This document shows positions 9,113-19,963 of a DNA stretch of 64,000 bases, in pieces; positions within the stretch are counted from its first letter, which is position 1; the number at the start of each line of letters is the position of its first letter. Below the pieces are notes generated by a model, which was not told where the DNA came from, did not search any database, and saw nothing but the letters and a program-made list of their open reading frames with translations. Made by a program: the position numbers and the translations under genes. Origin of the DNA: Bactericera cockerelli (Eukaryota > Arthropoda > Insecta > Hemiptera > Triozidae); assembly GCA_024516035.1 (NCBI GenBank), contig CM044965.1, forward strand, positions 4,292,978-4,356,977, in the 5' to 3' direction.

Positions 9113-9262
9113 TAATGTATTATGCTTTATTGTGTAAGTCAAAGTAAATGAAATTATATATATATATAAAAAAAAATAGATTGAACAATGAAACAAGAAC
9201 AAAAAAGAGAATAGAGCTAATGTCCTACCTAAAGGGCGGGTTTAAGGGCCTGTGGCAAGCTC
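9113..9262 (-). mobile_element. T-family element
   Basis: The reverse complement reads GAGCTTGCCACAGGC...ACCCGCCCTTTAGGTAGGAC...TTTTGTTCTTG...CAATAAAGCATAATA, matching the copy at 29923-30103. Confidence 0.7.
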
Positions 9263-9361
9263 TTCTTTTTATCTATTTTTTTTTTTTATTATTATCTCTC
9301 TCTTCTCCCTCATACCACTTTCTCTCTCCTCAAAAGGAGTTTTATATTTTTTTGACAAGAA

Positions 9362-9708
9362 TAAAATATTAAGTATTTTTGCAGGAGGGATACTTTGTCA
9401 AGTAACGTCATAATTGAGAAAAAGATAAACACTTGTCTTCACTCGACAGAAATTTGAAATATGAACAGTTATAATTATTAAGGAAATAAATATAAAAGTT
9501 CACAGAGTCGACTTTTTTCCCCTACGCCTGTAAGGAAGGCATTTTCAAGACAACTCATGTCTTGAAAATGCCTACAGGAGTAGGCGAAACATGTCGACTC
9601 TGTGAACTTTTATACTTATTTCCTTAATAATTATAACTGTTCATATTTCAAATTTCTGTCGAGTGAAGACAAGTGTTTATATTTTTCTCAATTAAAATAT
9701 TAAGTATT
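9362..9708. mobile_element. Large palindrome flanked by 16-bp direct repeats
   Basis: TAAATATTAAG-type direct repeats (TAAAATATTAAGTATT) at 9362-9377 and 9693-9708 bracket a 315-bp segment. Within it, 9412-9693 is a near-perfect palindrome: the outer arms (AATTGAGAAAAAGATAAACA...GAGTCGAC) are about 100 bp each, and an inner hairpin (CAAGACA-ACTCA-TGTCTTG) is centred near 9555. The direct repeats look like a target-site duplication, so this may be a fold-back insertion. Confidence 0.85.
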
Positions 9709-9736
9709 ATTATCATGAGGTTAATGTTTTTAACCA

Positions 9737-9870
9737 CCGACCTCAGTAGCTTGATTGATAAGGGGGCGGATTTGTAACCTGGAGGTCGGTAGATTGAGTA
9801 AAGCGAGTTCGAGTAGTTGTGATATCACAAAAGTGATTAACTCAAATATGTTAACTTTAACTTTATTAGG
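9737..9870 (+). mobile_element. SINE-C
   Basis: ACCGACCTCAGTAGCTTGAT, GGACTTGTAACCTGGAGGTCGG-like box and AAAGCGAGTTCGAGTAGTTG, GTGATATCACAAAAGTGATT mark a C copy. The box-B region is partly deleted. Confidence 0.8.
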
Positions 9871-10191
9871 ATCTAGTTCCTATCATGTTCATTGGCCCTC
9901 AAATGTGATGGTAATGAAATATGATTCATTCCATCGTCATCTAAAAGTGCAATTCTCAGAAGTAGTTCAACAAGACGTGGAATAATGAAAAAGTACGGCA
10001 CCACAGTGATGCCATGCATCATAATTATCGCACCAAGGAGAAGATAGCAATCTCTCCATGCGCGGATATAGGGGGGGCACGGGGGGCACGTGCCCCCCCA
10101 GATTTTTTCGGTAAGCGGTGTTTCTCAAATTTTATTATACCTAATCCCGTTAAAAAAAAGATCTCAATGAGTTAGGGGGGCACGGGCCACA

Positions 10192-10412
10192 AAATAATAA
10201 TAATAATAATAATAATATTGTCTTATTTATACTGCCCGATTAGGACTATTAAAGTCCCATTATCCCAGCAGTAAGCCCAAGACATATTATTATGTGGTAA
10301 AAATCCCTATTGGGAGGATAACATGTCATGTCCCAGCTGGGTTTCGAACCCACGACCTCTGGAGTCTTTGGATTCACAGAGTGCCGCCTTTACCACTGAG
10401 CTACCGGGACAG
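10192..10412 (-). mobile_element. SINE-A nested in the satellite
   Basis: The left end is (TAA)n plus TATTGTCTTATTTATACTGC; the right end is the head complement TACCACTGAGCTACCGGGAC. It interrupts the 72-bp array, so it is younger than the array. Confidence 0.9.
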
Positions 10413-10659
10413 AATAATTCCCAATTCTAAAACTAATCCCGTAAAAAAAAAGATCTCAATGAGTTAGGGGGGCACAGGCCCCAAAATAATTCCCAATTCT
10501 AAGACTAATCCCGTAAAAAAAAAAGATCTGAATAAGTTAAGGGTGCACGGGTCCCAAAATAATTCCCAATTCTAAGACTAATCCCGTAAAAAAAAAATCT
10601 CAATGAGTTAGAGGGGCACAGGCCCCAAAATAATTCCCAATTCTAAGACTAATCCCGTT

Positions 10660-11018
10660 GCAGCCTCCGTGGTGTAATGGTTGTGACTACTGCCCGTAGT
10701 CCAGAGTTCCCGAGTTCAACTCCCGGCTGGGGCAGACTTTTCGAAGAAAATTCTGTTCCATCCAAACACGTGAGGCTGCCATTTCCGGCCCTACCCAGGC
10801 TGGGTGAGGTTAATGTGGGTAGCTGGTACGATTCCCAGCGAATGGAGGGTAAAACCCCCGTCCTAATCCAGGACGTTAAATCAAGTAGAATCGTTGGCGT
10901 TAGGAAGGGCATCCAGCCATAAAAAACGTGCTCCACCCTACCAACCTCAACCATGAGGTTGAACAATGCCGACCCCAAAAGCAACATAAGCTAATATGGG
11001 ATAAAGGCAAGGGAGATA
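10660..11018 (+). mobile_element. SINE-D nested in the satellite, with a 16-bp duplication
   Basis: Head GCAGCCTCCGTGGTGTAATG; complete body; 3' end ATGGGATAAAGGCAAGGGAG. TAAGACTAATCCCGTT occurs directly before the head and directly after the tail. This fits a target-site duplication, though the same motif also belongs to the array unit. Confidence 0.9.
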
Positions 11019-11449
11019 TAAGACTAATCCCGTTAAAAAGAAGATCTCAATAAGTTAGGGGGGCACGGGCCCCAAAATAATTCCCAATTCTAAGACTAAT
11101 CCCGTAAGAAAAAAGATCTCAATGAGTTAGGGGGGCACAGGCCCCAAAATAATTCCCAATTCTAAGACTAATCCCGTAAAAAAGAAGATCTCAATAAGTT
11201 AGGGGGGCACGGGCCCCAAAATAATTCCCAATTCTAAGACTAATCCCGTAAAAAAAATCTCATTATTAGAGGGGCACGGGATCAAAATAATTCCCAATTC
11301 TAAGACTACTCCCGTAAAAAAATCTCAATAAGTTAGGGGTGCACGGGACCCAAAATAATTCACAATTCTAAGACCAATAAGTAATAACTAAATAATAAAG
11401 TTGTCAAATCCACACAGATTGTCCGAGAAACCTGAAATTTTATCTATAG

Positions 11450-11915
11450 GCCCATTTGGACCAGGGAATATATCTCTAGGGTTCAGCTAAACGGGGTAAG
11501 GACAAAAAATGGATAGGTGACACAAAAAAATCACATTTTTCGACGGAAATGACATTTTTTTTCTCTCAAAATTTGTCGTGACGGCGCCACGGCGGCGGCG
11601 TATCAACTCAAAAATAGAAAGTTTTAAGCAAGGGTTCAAGTTTTCATTTGAGATATCAATCACGAAATTCTGATGACCGGTTCTTGAGCTACGTTGAGTA
11701 AGGACATAAAATGGATGGGTAAACAAAATGTATCTACGTTTTTTGACCTGGCTGACATTTTTTCTCGAAATATGTCGTGACGAACTATCAACTCAAAGCG
11801 AGAATGTTTTTGCAAGGGTTGTAGTCTTCATTTGACATATTGATCGCGAAATTCTGATGAGCCATTCTTGAGGTCCATTAAGGACAAGAAATGGATGGGT
11901 GACACAAAAAATATT
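11450..11915. repeat. Diverged roughly 200-bp tandem repeat
   Basis: Units share AAGGACA(A)AAAATGGAT(A/G)GGTGA, TGACATTTTTT, TGTCGTGACG, ACTATCAACTCAAA, CAAGGGTT and ATTCTGATGA. Just over two units are visible. Confidence 0.65.
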
Positions 11916-11921
11916 GGCATT

Positions 11922-12372
11922 TGTGTGTGAGTGTGTGTGTGGTGTGTGTGTGTGATTTGTGTATGTGTGTGTGTGTGGTGGTGGTGGTGTTGTGTGTGTA
12001 TGTGTGTGTGTTGGGTGCGTGGTGTGTGTGTTGGTGGGTGCGTGGTGTGTGTGTGGTGGGTGCGTGGTGTGTGTGTGGTGGGCGCGTGGTGTGTGTGTGT
12101 GTTGGGTGCGTGCTGTGTGTGGTGGGTGCGTGGTGTGTGTGTGTTGGGTGCGTGGTGTGTGTGTGTGTTGGGTGCATGGTGTGTGTGAGTGTTGGGTGCT
12201 TGGTGTGTGTGTGGTGGGTGCGTGGTGTGTGTGTGGTGGGTGTGTGGTGTGTGTGTGTTGGGTGCGTGGTGTGTGTATGTGTTGGGTGCGTGGTGTGTGT
12301 GTGGTGGGTGCGTGGTGTGTGTGTGGTGGGTGCGTGGTGTGTGTGTGGTGGTGGTGTGTGTGTAGTGTGGTG
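11922..12372. repeat. GT-rich minisatellite
   Basis: Units of the form GTGGTGGGTGCGTGGTGTGT with TTGGGTGCGTGG variants. ORFs over this tract on either strand (Cys/Val-rich or His/Thr/Pro-rich) are artefacts of the repeat. Confidence 0.9.
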
Positions 12373-12476
12373 TGTGTGATAGGCTTGTGAAGCGGCGGGT
12401 GGAACCCGTTAGTTAGGTATATTGTGCGATTGTGCCCCCCCAGTACAAGAGGGCTATATCCGCGCATGAATCTCTC

Positions 12477-12899
12477 ACATAAATTATTCGAGCAGCTCGT
12501 TGTGAACACGAGACGTGTGTGAACACAGCACAAACATAAAAAGCAAGCACACACCCACGCTAGAAGGAGAAAGGAGGAGAAGTGATGGATGAGCGAGAGA
12601 GAGACAGAGATGAGAACTGATATGGAAGAGAAAGAGAGATAGAGAGATGAGTAGAGATTTGTGAGAGAGAAAGGGAAACTTCTTACAAACATAATATAAT
12701 ATATGTACTTATTAGGAAGAAAAATATGAGAGAAATAGAAAAAAGAGAAAGAGAGCCAGGGAGAGAGAATGTTCCAAGGATATAGAAGAATAATGTTAAG
12801 AAGAGTTAGAGAGATGTGAAAAGAGGACGGATAAAGAAACATCAAGATGTGATGAGTTGACTTGAGAGATAAACTGGTGCGACACCACACGACTTTATT
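12477..12899. other. No gene; start of a purine-rich region
   Basis: GA-rich with no recognised family. A short inverted pair occurs near 12500 (TTGTGAACACGAGACGTGTG). No coding signal is seen. Confidence 0.4.
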
Positions 12900-13492
12900 T
12901 GGCAGAATACATTCAATGAAGGTAAAAAATAGAGGGAGAAAAAGAGAGAGGGTTAGAAAAAGAAAGAAAGAGGGAAAAGAGAAAGGGAAAAAGAGAAAGT
13001 ATTAGAGAGAAAAGACAGGAGACTTACATTAGTGAATACATTGAATGAAGGTAAGAAAATTTAAGATGGATGAGACTGAAGATAAATGGGGAAACACGAC
13101 ATTATAGAATAATTCAATGAAGTAAAAAAGAGGGAGAAAAAGAGAAGTTAGAAAAGAAAGAAAAGGAAAAGAAAGGGAAAAAGAGAAAGTTTAGAGAGAA
13201 AAGACAGGAGATTAATTAGTGAATAATGATAGAAGGTAAAACATTTAGAGGGAGAAATGAGAGAGGAAAGAGAAAGAGAAAGTAGGAGAAGAAAGAGAGG
13301 AGCTTAAGGTGAATACATTGAAAGAAGAAATATAGAGGGAAAAAAAGAGGTGTTAGAAAAGAGAGGAAGAGGAAAGAGAAGAGGGAACAGAGGGGTGTTG
13401 AGAGAGAGAGAGAGGTAGAGAGAGAGAAATACATGAAAGAGGTAAAAAAATAGAGGAGAAAGAGAGGGGTAAGAAAGAGTAAAAGAGAAAGG

Positions 13493-13542
<50 letters not shown>

Positions 13543-13740
13543 GAGAGGGGACTTACAGTAATGAATACACTGCAAGGAGGTTAAAAAATATAGAGGAAGA
13601 GAAAGAGAGAGGGTTAGAAAAAGACAGGAGGAGAACAGAGAAAAAAAGAGGCAAGAGAGAAAGAGAAAGGGAAATAGAGAAAGTACGAGAGGGAAAAGAG
13701 AGGAAAACATTGAGGAAAGAGAGACAAATGGAGACGATAA
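12900..13740. repeat. Degenerate purine-rich tandem repeat, unit about 110-130 bp
   Basis: The landmark GTGAATACATTGAATGAAGGTAA-like recurs near 12907, 13032, 13220, 13311 and 13560, each followed by AGAGGGAGAAA.AGAGA and GGGAAAAAGAGAAAG blocks. A pure (GA)n run lies at 13496-13531. Confidence 0.75.
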
Positions 13741-13942
13741 ACAAAAGAGTATGAGATAACACGGAATGTTGATTTTCCTGGAATTTTGCAACGTTTCCAA
13801 AATTTCCTTGAGCTTTTGTGTGTGCTCAACATTCTCATCAAGATAGATGAGGATTTTCTCAGGTTAAGAAAACGTATGATTCCGAAATGTAATTTTCATC
13901 ACTTGTTCTTTTCTCACGGGTTTGTTTATGGCGCAGGTTGTG

Positions 13943-14232
13943 TCTAATAATAATAAATGTGTTTCTTTGTGTTATTATACCACAATTTTAGTGGGTAGCT
14001 CTGAATTATAGGACTTTATCGTATCTTTGTTATCCTAATATCTTATTTTTGCCTATAGAATCGCCACTGGCTGCAGCTAACATTAAAGCAGCTACTTATT
14101 TTTCCTCACGAGGTATGAGTGAACCCTGAACACCCAAGTACAGAGCAGAAAAAAAACTGCCCCCTGAGAATCGAACCCAGGTCAGCGTGCGTGCAATGCC
14201 AAGCGCGCTAACTCACTCGGCCACGGTGACTA
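13943..14232 (-). mobile_element. SINE-F, full length
   Basis: The head complement ends ...GCGCGCTAACTCACTCGGCCAC at the right, with TCGAACCCAGGTCAGCGTGC as box B. The body has CAGAGCAGAAAA and TCCTCACGAGGTATGAGTG; the tail end is AATGTGTTTCTTTGTGTTAT at the left. The other full copy is at 47850-48071. Confidence 0.8.
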
Positions 14233-14294
14233 GTCTTTGTTTTAATGTAGTGCTTTAGTTGCAATATTTAGATTTTAAAATAAGGCAGGTAATC

Positions 14295-14339
14295 ATGGCT
14301 GGGAGACTTTAAACAGGGATTAGACCAGCAGTCTGGCTG
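14295..14339 (+). mobile_element. G module, 5' part
   Basis: ATGGCTGGGAGACTTTAAAC and AGTCTGGCTG are the start of the tandem part of a G module. The element is split here by the CACTA-like insertion and resumes at 16417. Confidence 0.7.
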
Positions 14340-16416
14340 CACTGAAAAAAATTTATTGTAGGGCTTACTAAAACTTTAGTAAATTTCACAAGTCTTAGGG
14401 TTGATTGAGTGACAGCAAAATGTTTTGTTAAGATTACAAATCAAATTTCGTAAACTCTATTTAGTAAAGATAATGATATCTTTCGTTCATCCAACAAATT
14501 TATGTTTATTTACTTTTACTAAACTCATCATTGTATTTTTGACAAGAAAAAATTCCATTGTCTTTACTAAAGTATTTAGTAAGATCTCAAGCATGCATTC
14601 ATAATGCTTACGAATCATCTTGTTATGCTTATTAAGGTTGTTTCTTTCAATTTGTTGAATTTACAATACTGTTTAGTAAAGTTTACAAAATACTTCATTA
14701 GTCCATTCAATTGACTCAGTATGGCTTATGATAGTGTTTTGTAATTTTAAACATAGTAATAGTTGATTTAACAACCAGACTTGTTATTGCTTACGCCAGA
14801 GATTGGTTAAATCTACTGAACTGTTTAGTAAGTTTAAGCAACCCATTCGTTCACACTATTGACTCGTCTAGTAAACCTCACGAACAATATCAGTAAACTT
14901 TACTGATAGTTTCTGTAAACTTCACTGTTAGTTTCAATAAACTTCACTGATTTACTGATAACCTCAGTAATCTTCACTGATAACCTCAGTAAACTTCACT
15001 GAAAATCATAGTGAACTTCAGAAACGCCTGTAGTAAACTTTTAAAACAATTTCAGTAACTAAGTTATTATGAGAAAATAATTCAAAATATAATTGCAATA
15101 GTTTAAAAATATGCATGTATGCAACGCTTTTATTTAAAAATACAGATTAATTTGTTGAAAACATTTAAAATACATTAAGAGACATTTAAAATACATACAA
15201 TTACAGTTTTAAATGATGAAATACTTGCATTAAATAAATAAAAAAGAATCACCAACCACACAAATTCACACGGCTCACTTACACAACACACTAAGTACAC
15301 ATCAACCACATTCACATAACAAACAAACACAGACATACACAACACATCAAACAACAAAAATCTCACACCACCTATCAATCAAATCCAGACTTACACAACA
15401 CACCCAATATCTAAACTTTCACAATACCTATCAACAAAACCCTCACTTACACAACACATCAAACAACCAAAATCTCACACCAAATATCAACCAAACTCAG
15501 ACTTACACAACACACCCAATAACTAAACTTTCACACCACCTATCAACCAAACCCTCACTTACACAAAACATCAAAAAACCAAAATCCCACACCACCTATC
15601 AACCAAACTCCAATTAACACCAATTAAATTTTAAAAAGATAATGACGTAATAAATACAGTAAGAAACACAGGGCCATCAATCAACATAAAACAACTGAAT
15701 CTGAAATTGATTTCGGTATCTATTAATTGTTGTAGATCTTTTGTCTCTCTCGTCTCTCGACACACGTGTTTTAGCAAGAATTTCGTTCAATCTACAATTC
15801 TGTTTAGTAAATCTAATCAAAGAGTCTTGTAACCGTCATTGACTAGGGGTGATTAACAAAACTTTCGTTGGGACTACAAATGATTTTCATAACGACCGAG
15901 TTTTACAAAAAAATTTAGTGAACTTAGCTAAACAAATCTCTCAAAAATCTGAAACCGTATGGTTCATTTAACAAACATGTTTTGTAATTTTAGATAAAAT
16001 CTTGTTAAACCAACGAATACTGTTTTGTGTATTTTATCATATATAAATCTGGTAAGAGTAACGATTTTTGTTTGTTAATTATCAGACATGTACTAATCAG
16101 GTGGTATTTTTAACAGAATAATTTTATTAGATTTAACCAAACTTTTTGTAAATTTTACCAATATATTGGTAATAGATCCAGCAAAACAGAACTTGGTAAG
16201 CATAACTAATGTTCTGTTTGCGGTAATTAACACGTTAGTTGGTTTTACGATCAGACGATTTACAAGAATTGATTGATTATTCTTACGAACGCCCAAGTAA
16301 AATCTCAAATGACTATTAGTGGGATTTATCAATTTCTTGTTATTTTAACGAAATTTTTGATTAAAAATCCTTTACAAAACTGTTTGGTAAAAACGAGCCT
16401 AAAATTTTTTTCAGTG
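14340..16416. mobile_element. 2.1-kb CACTA/EnSpm-like non-autonomous element
   Basis: The ends are exact inverted repeats, CACTGAAAAAAATTT (14340-14354) and AAATTTTTTTCAGTG (16402-16416). TG flanks both sides, and removing the element plus one TG restores CTGGCTGGGGACT as found in other G units. The flanks of the interior carry many short TTTAGTAAA/TTTACTAAA/TTTGTAAA motifs, reminiscent of subterminal transposase-binding repeats of CACTA elements. There is no transposase ORF. Confidence 0.75.
15235..15610. repeat. Roughly 104-bp tandem repeat in the CACTA-like element
   Basis: Units alternate CACACCACCTATCAACCAAA, CTCACTTACACAACACATCA and AACCAAAATCTCACACC. About 3.5 units, each made of two related halves, lie near the middle of the element. 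Confidence 0.75.
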
Positions 16417-16690
16417 TGGGGACTATAAACAGGGAGTAGACCAGTAGTCTGACTGGGGAACTATCAATAGGAAGTAGACCAGCAGTTTGGCTGGGGACTA
16501 TAAACAGGGAGTAGACCAGCAGTCTATACACAGGGATTAGACCTATAAACAGGGATTAGACCAGCAAGGCTTGGTTCTGGGGGTCCTTTTCAATTATTAG
16601 CCTGCTTGTAAAGACAGTGATAGAAGTGCTGAGTCATTCCTCCACTGTCGGGCTACCATCGTTCACGATGACGCCACCCTATGATATGAT
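16417..16690 (+). mobile_element. G module, 3' part
   Basis: GGGACTATAAACAGGGAGTA + GACCAGCAGTCTGGCTG units of about 37 bp repeat four to five times. They are followed by CTTGGTTCTGGGGGTCC, GACAGTGATAGAAGTGC and CATCGTTCACGATGACGCCA, ending CCCTATGATATGAT. Confidence 0.8.
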
Positions 16691-16734
16691 ATTAATGATG
16701 TTCATCTAATAAGGCAGGTATTTTTCTTTTCTTT

Positions 16735-16873
16735 TTTAAAGACGAGCGTTTCACATCCTTTTTTTGTAGCCATGCAACAGGAGCTACTGTAGACGATTGT
16801 GGTCTGTGTTGTAGCTTGCCTATTCCGTATTATGCCTCCCCTCTGATGGGCGAGAAGTGCCACAATACTGTCA
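16735..16873 (-). mobile_element. SINE-E body joined to G by the same linker
   Basis: CGTTTCACATCC, CAACAGGAGCTACTGTAGAC and CCTCTGATGGGCGAGAAGTG are the E body in reverse. The linker between it and G (TTCATCTAATAAGGCAGGTA) is the complement of the linker at 4558-4616. Confidence 0.75.
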
Positions 16874-17045
16874 CAAAGAAACATATTTATAATTTATTTA
16901 TTTTATAATATTTGCTTCCTGAACTTTACTTTTTTCCCCCTTTTTGGCAATTTAACCACTTATTGTATGGTCGTTCGTGCCGATCACCTCAAGGACTATA
17001 TGAGGTGAAAGTTTACTTTTACTACCATAATGATGATAGTTCTTG

Positions 17046-17312
17046 ATAGAGTGCACGATTAGCTCAGTGATTAAGCACTCGCTTGCCATGCGGAAGATCC
17101 CGGGTTCGATCCCCGAGCCGAGAAAAAAAATTGTATTCAAAACTTGGTTACAGGTGTTTGTAAGGTATACTTTTCGGTGCGCAAATGGGAAGTATTGTGT
17201 CACTTCTCGCACATCAAGAGAGGAGGCATCCTACGCGATGGATAGGCTACTAAATAGACCACAAGCGTCTACAGTAGCTCCTGTTCCATGGCTACGAAAT
17301 AAAACTCATGTT
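17046..17312 (+). mobile_element. SINE-E, full length
   Basis: Head GATTAGCTCAGTGATTAAGC, anticodon-arm region CGCTTGCCATGCGGAAG and box B CGGGTTCGATCCCC resemble tRNA-Gly(GCC). The body GGGAAGTATTGTGTCACTTC through CTACAGTAGCTCCTGTTCC follows. Confidence 0.85.
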
Positions 17313-17732
17313 AAAAAAAAAAAAAATAGATTGTGTCAATATATGTTGCTGTTTAAATAGCACAAGTTATTTTTCAATTATCTCTCCAAGTATTAATACT
17401 CCTCGCTAGTTATGATTTATGAAAGGTTTAAATGGTAACAAAATATTATATAAAAAACATATTCTTTATATGTACAATTCTTCTACAAAACATCTTAGTA
17501 TCTAAAGTGGTTCAGATGCTATTGAAAAAATTGAACCATCAGAAATATTCAAAAGAATGCATTAGTATTTTGTAAGATAAAATATGAAACGTTTTTCTTG
17601 TAGTTGACAGTGAAAATATATCAGACATTTCTATTGCTTGCTGTATTGGCATTATGAAAAATTGCTCAATGATTTATATGTATTTTTCCAATAAAAGATA
17701 TAGAAAAATTCTTGATTTCTAATGAAATGACC
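17313..17732. other. No recognisable feature
   Basis: AT-rich DNA without repeat family or splice-bounded open frame that I can defend. Confidence 0.4.
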
Positions 17733-17926
17733 TTGATTTTATCATTTCCTAACCAAAAAAGAGATTTTATCAGTTCCTAACCAACAAAAGAGATTTTTAT
17801 CAGTTCCTAACCAAAAAAGAGAGTTTATCAGTTCCTAACCAACAAAAGAGATTTTATCAGTTCCTAACAACAAAAGAGATTTTATCAGTTCCTTACAAAA
17901 AAAGAAAGAGATTTTATCAGTTCCTA
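17733..17926. repeat. Roughly 30-bp tandem repeat, about 7 units
   Basis: Units of GATTTTATCAGTTCCTAACC + AAAAAAGA with small indels in the A-run and a CAACAAAAGA variant. There are no unique spacers, so this is a minisatellite. Confidence 0.85.
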
Positions 17927-18032
17927 TCGATTTCAGTTTGGTTTAGAACAATGTACGGTTTAGCAGTGAACATCATTGCCACTATAGGTACCTGATGGTA
18001 CACGCTTTTGAAGAACTGTCTTATATTTAGGG

Positions 18033-18257
18033 TTGTATGTAGAGTTCTCACGGTAGGGATGCCTGGGTCATTCGTCCCTTCAGCTGATTTTGTTATTCAG
18101 AGACGTTTGTCTGTGCTCATGTGCATGTGCAATTGTCCATTCAGATGTTCCTTTAATAAATAATTGTCAAGGTCGAAGTATTCCCTATAGCAAGCTCGGG
18201 ACCACCCTACAGTGAACCCTATAGGGATTACAAAATCGTCTCTGCATACCAGCCTTA
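18033..18257 (+). mobile_element. MITE-like repeat J, copy 1
   Basis: It matches the reverse complement of 37638-37868 over about 225 bp (GGTAGGGAT.CCTGGGTCAT, CAGCTGATTTTGTTAT.CAGAG, CTCGGGACCACCCTACAGTG, CGTCTCTGCATACCAGCCTT). The ends carry GTATG(C/T)AGAG and its complement CTCTGCATAC. Confidence 0.8.
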
Positions 18258-19499
18258 ATGTTATTCAATAATAATATAAAAAATATACATATTATGTACA
18301 CAATAGATATCAGTTTGAGGTACCTAGATTAAGGAGCGCTTTAGCGATCCGCCCCGCCAAATCAAAAAATTAGAAGAGCACACCAAGAGATAATATTTAT
18401 TATACGTCACAGCACAAAGTGCCGATTTCACGCCTCTGTATCTGAATAACTATAAAGGATGAATGAAAACGAATTACTTATTTCTATACAAATGTCGGAT
18501 AGGAGAATGAGTGTTTATAAGAGTAATTTGAAATTAAAAAAATACTGGGCAAAGAGGTTGGGAAACAACAATGATTAATCGGTGGTTGGGTGGAAGAGCT
18601 CCCTTGGGAGAATGCAGCCAAGTTAAAGAAAGCCATTAAAAAAAATATATACATATATAAAATAATACTTATCTCTATCATATATAGCGCTAAGTTTAGT
18701 TATGTAAAATAGATAATCAACGATAGTACATGAGAGGGAAATAAACATGAAGCGGGGCCCAAAAATGATTTCAGGATTTTTTTTTGGGCCGAAGATAATT
18801 ATGTACTTAGATAGCAGTTTCAGTAACATGTGAAAAAATCGTGAAAAAAAAAAAAAAAAAAAATGATGAGAATGTTGTAAATATTTAGAAAAACCCTACC
18901 TACTTTAATTAATATATTCCTGAAAGTTCTCAAAGTTGTCTAACAGATAGTAAAAAACGCAAAAAAAAAAACCAAATTACATGGGGGGAATATAATCAAT
19001 TTTCAACGAACAATAAAAATTCAAATCAAGAAATGTACTTAAAACGGTGCAGAATGGTTTGTAGAGAGTGTGCGAAAAATGGAAAGAAAAAGGTACAAAA
19101 GGAGATATCGTAGCAAAAGACACTATTATTATTATTATGGAAGAAAAATGAAGAACTCTGAAGAAAGAAAAAGATTCAGAGTGAGAACATTAGCAGATCT
19201 GAAGAAAAAGTTCCGAAATACATAGGTGGGAAAGATAGACAGACAGGGTTGAAAATATAGGGAACGTCAAAACTAAGCAGTTAAGACACATAAAGATTGA
19301 AGTTAAGAAAGATATAGAAAAATTAAACACAAAAATTGAAACACAGGACAGAAAAATTAATCAATCGGGGAGAGATATTGAAAACTTCAAAAACAGACTA
19401 TACATATACTTTAAAAGAAACGTTAGTATAGCATTAGGTCACAGAGGGTAGGGGACGAAGAAGATACGACCAAAAATAGAAAGAGAAAGGGATAGAACA
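18258..19499. other. No gene; poly-A and purine-rich stretch
   Basis: A-runs lie at 18843-18863 and 18960-18970; 19075-19480 is A/G-rich. ORFs are short and without motifs. Confidence 0.4.
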
Positions 19500-19605
19500 T
19501 CTCAAGAAGGGTTTATCTCAAAAAGGGTGTATCTCAAAAGGGTATATCTCAAAATGGGTACATTTCAAAAGGGTATATGTCAAAAGGGTATATCTCAAAA
19601 GTAAA
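19500..19605. repeat. 17-bp tandem repeat, about 6 units
   Basis: Units of GGGTATATCTCAAAA with substitutions (GGTGTATCTC, GGTACATTTC, GGTATATGTC). Confidence 0.75.
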
Positions 19606-19755
19606 GAAATATCAACGCAAAAATAATAAATATCACACCACCAATAGGAAAGGCGCAAAACATTCAGATGAGACGATGGGCACTGGCGGAAACTGTCATG
19701 GCGTTAGGTTGACAAATTTGTTATGTTTTTTTGTTGATGCTATCATTATTTTCTA

Positions 19756-19963
19756 TGTCCCGGTAGCTCAGTGGTGAAGGCGGCACTCTGTGAATCCAGA
19801 GTGTCCAGAGGTCGTGGGTTCGAAACCCAACCGGGACATGACAAGCTATCCTCCCATTTGGGATTTTTACCACATAATAATATGTCTTGAGCTTACTGCT
19901 GGAATAATGGGACTTTAGTAGTCTTAATCGGACAGTATAAATAAGGCGATATTATTATTATTT
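19756..19963 (+). mobile_element. SINE-A, full length
   Basis: TCCCGGTAGCTCAGTGGTGA head, box B GGGTTCGAAACCCAACCGGGA, body GTCTTGAGCTTACTGCTGGA, tail AAATAAGGCGATATTATTATT. Confidence 0.9.

Larger units (their letters stand above)
10124..11390. repeat. 72-bp satellite inside the hAT-like element
   Basis: Units read AATTCCCAATTCTAAGACTA + ATCCCGTAAAAAAAAAGATC + TCAATGAGTTAGGGGGGCAC + GGGCCCCAAAATA. About nine to ten copies are split into blocks by SINE-A (10192-10412) and SINE-D (10660-11018). Unit length varies mainly in the A-run. Confidence 0.85.
10049..12476. mobile_element. 2.4-kb hAT-like non-autonomous element with 8-bp target duplication
   Basis: The element spans 10057-12468. The left end CATGCGCGGATATAG and right end CTATATCCGCGCATG are exact inverted repeats (15 bp), each followed inward by a G- or C-rich block. 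AATCTCTC flanks both sides (10049-10056 and 12469-12476), an 8-bp duplication typical of hAT elements. No transposase is present. The interior is a 72-bp satellite interrupted by SINE-A and SINE-D, then a roughly 200-bp repeat, then a GT-rich minisatellite. The superfamily is inferred from TSD length and the GGGGGGCACGTGCCCCCC style of terminus. Confidence 0.75.

Noticed and set aside
11793..12890. 365-codon minus-strand ORF, His/Thr/Pro-rich
   Set aside because: It runs through the GT-rich minisatellite and into unrelated flanks. The composition and both-strand openness come from the repeat.
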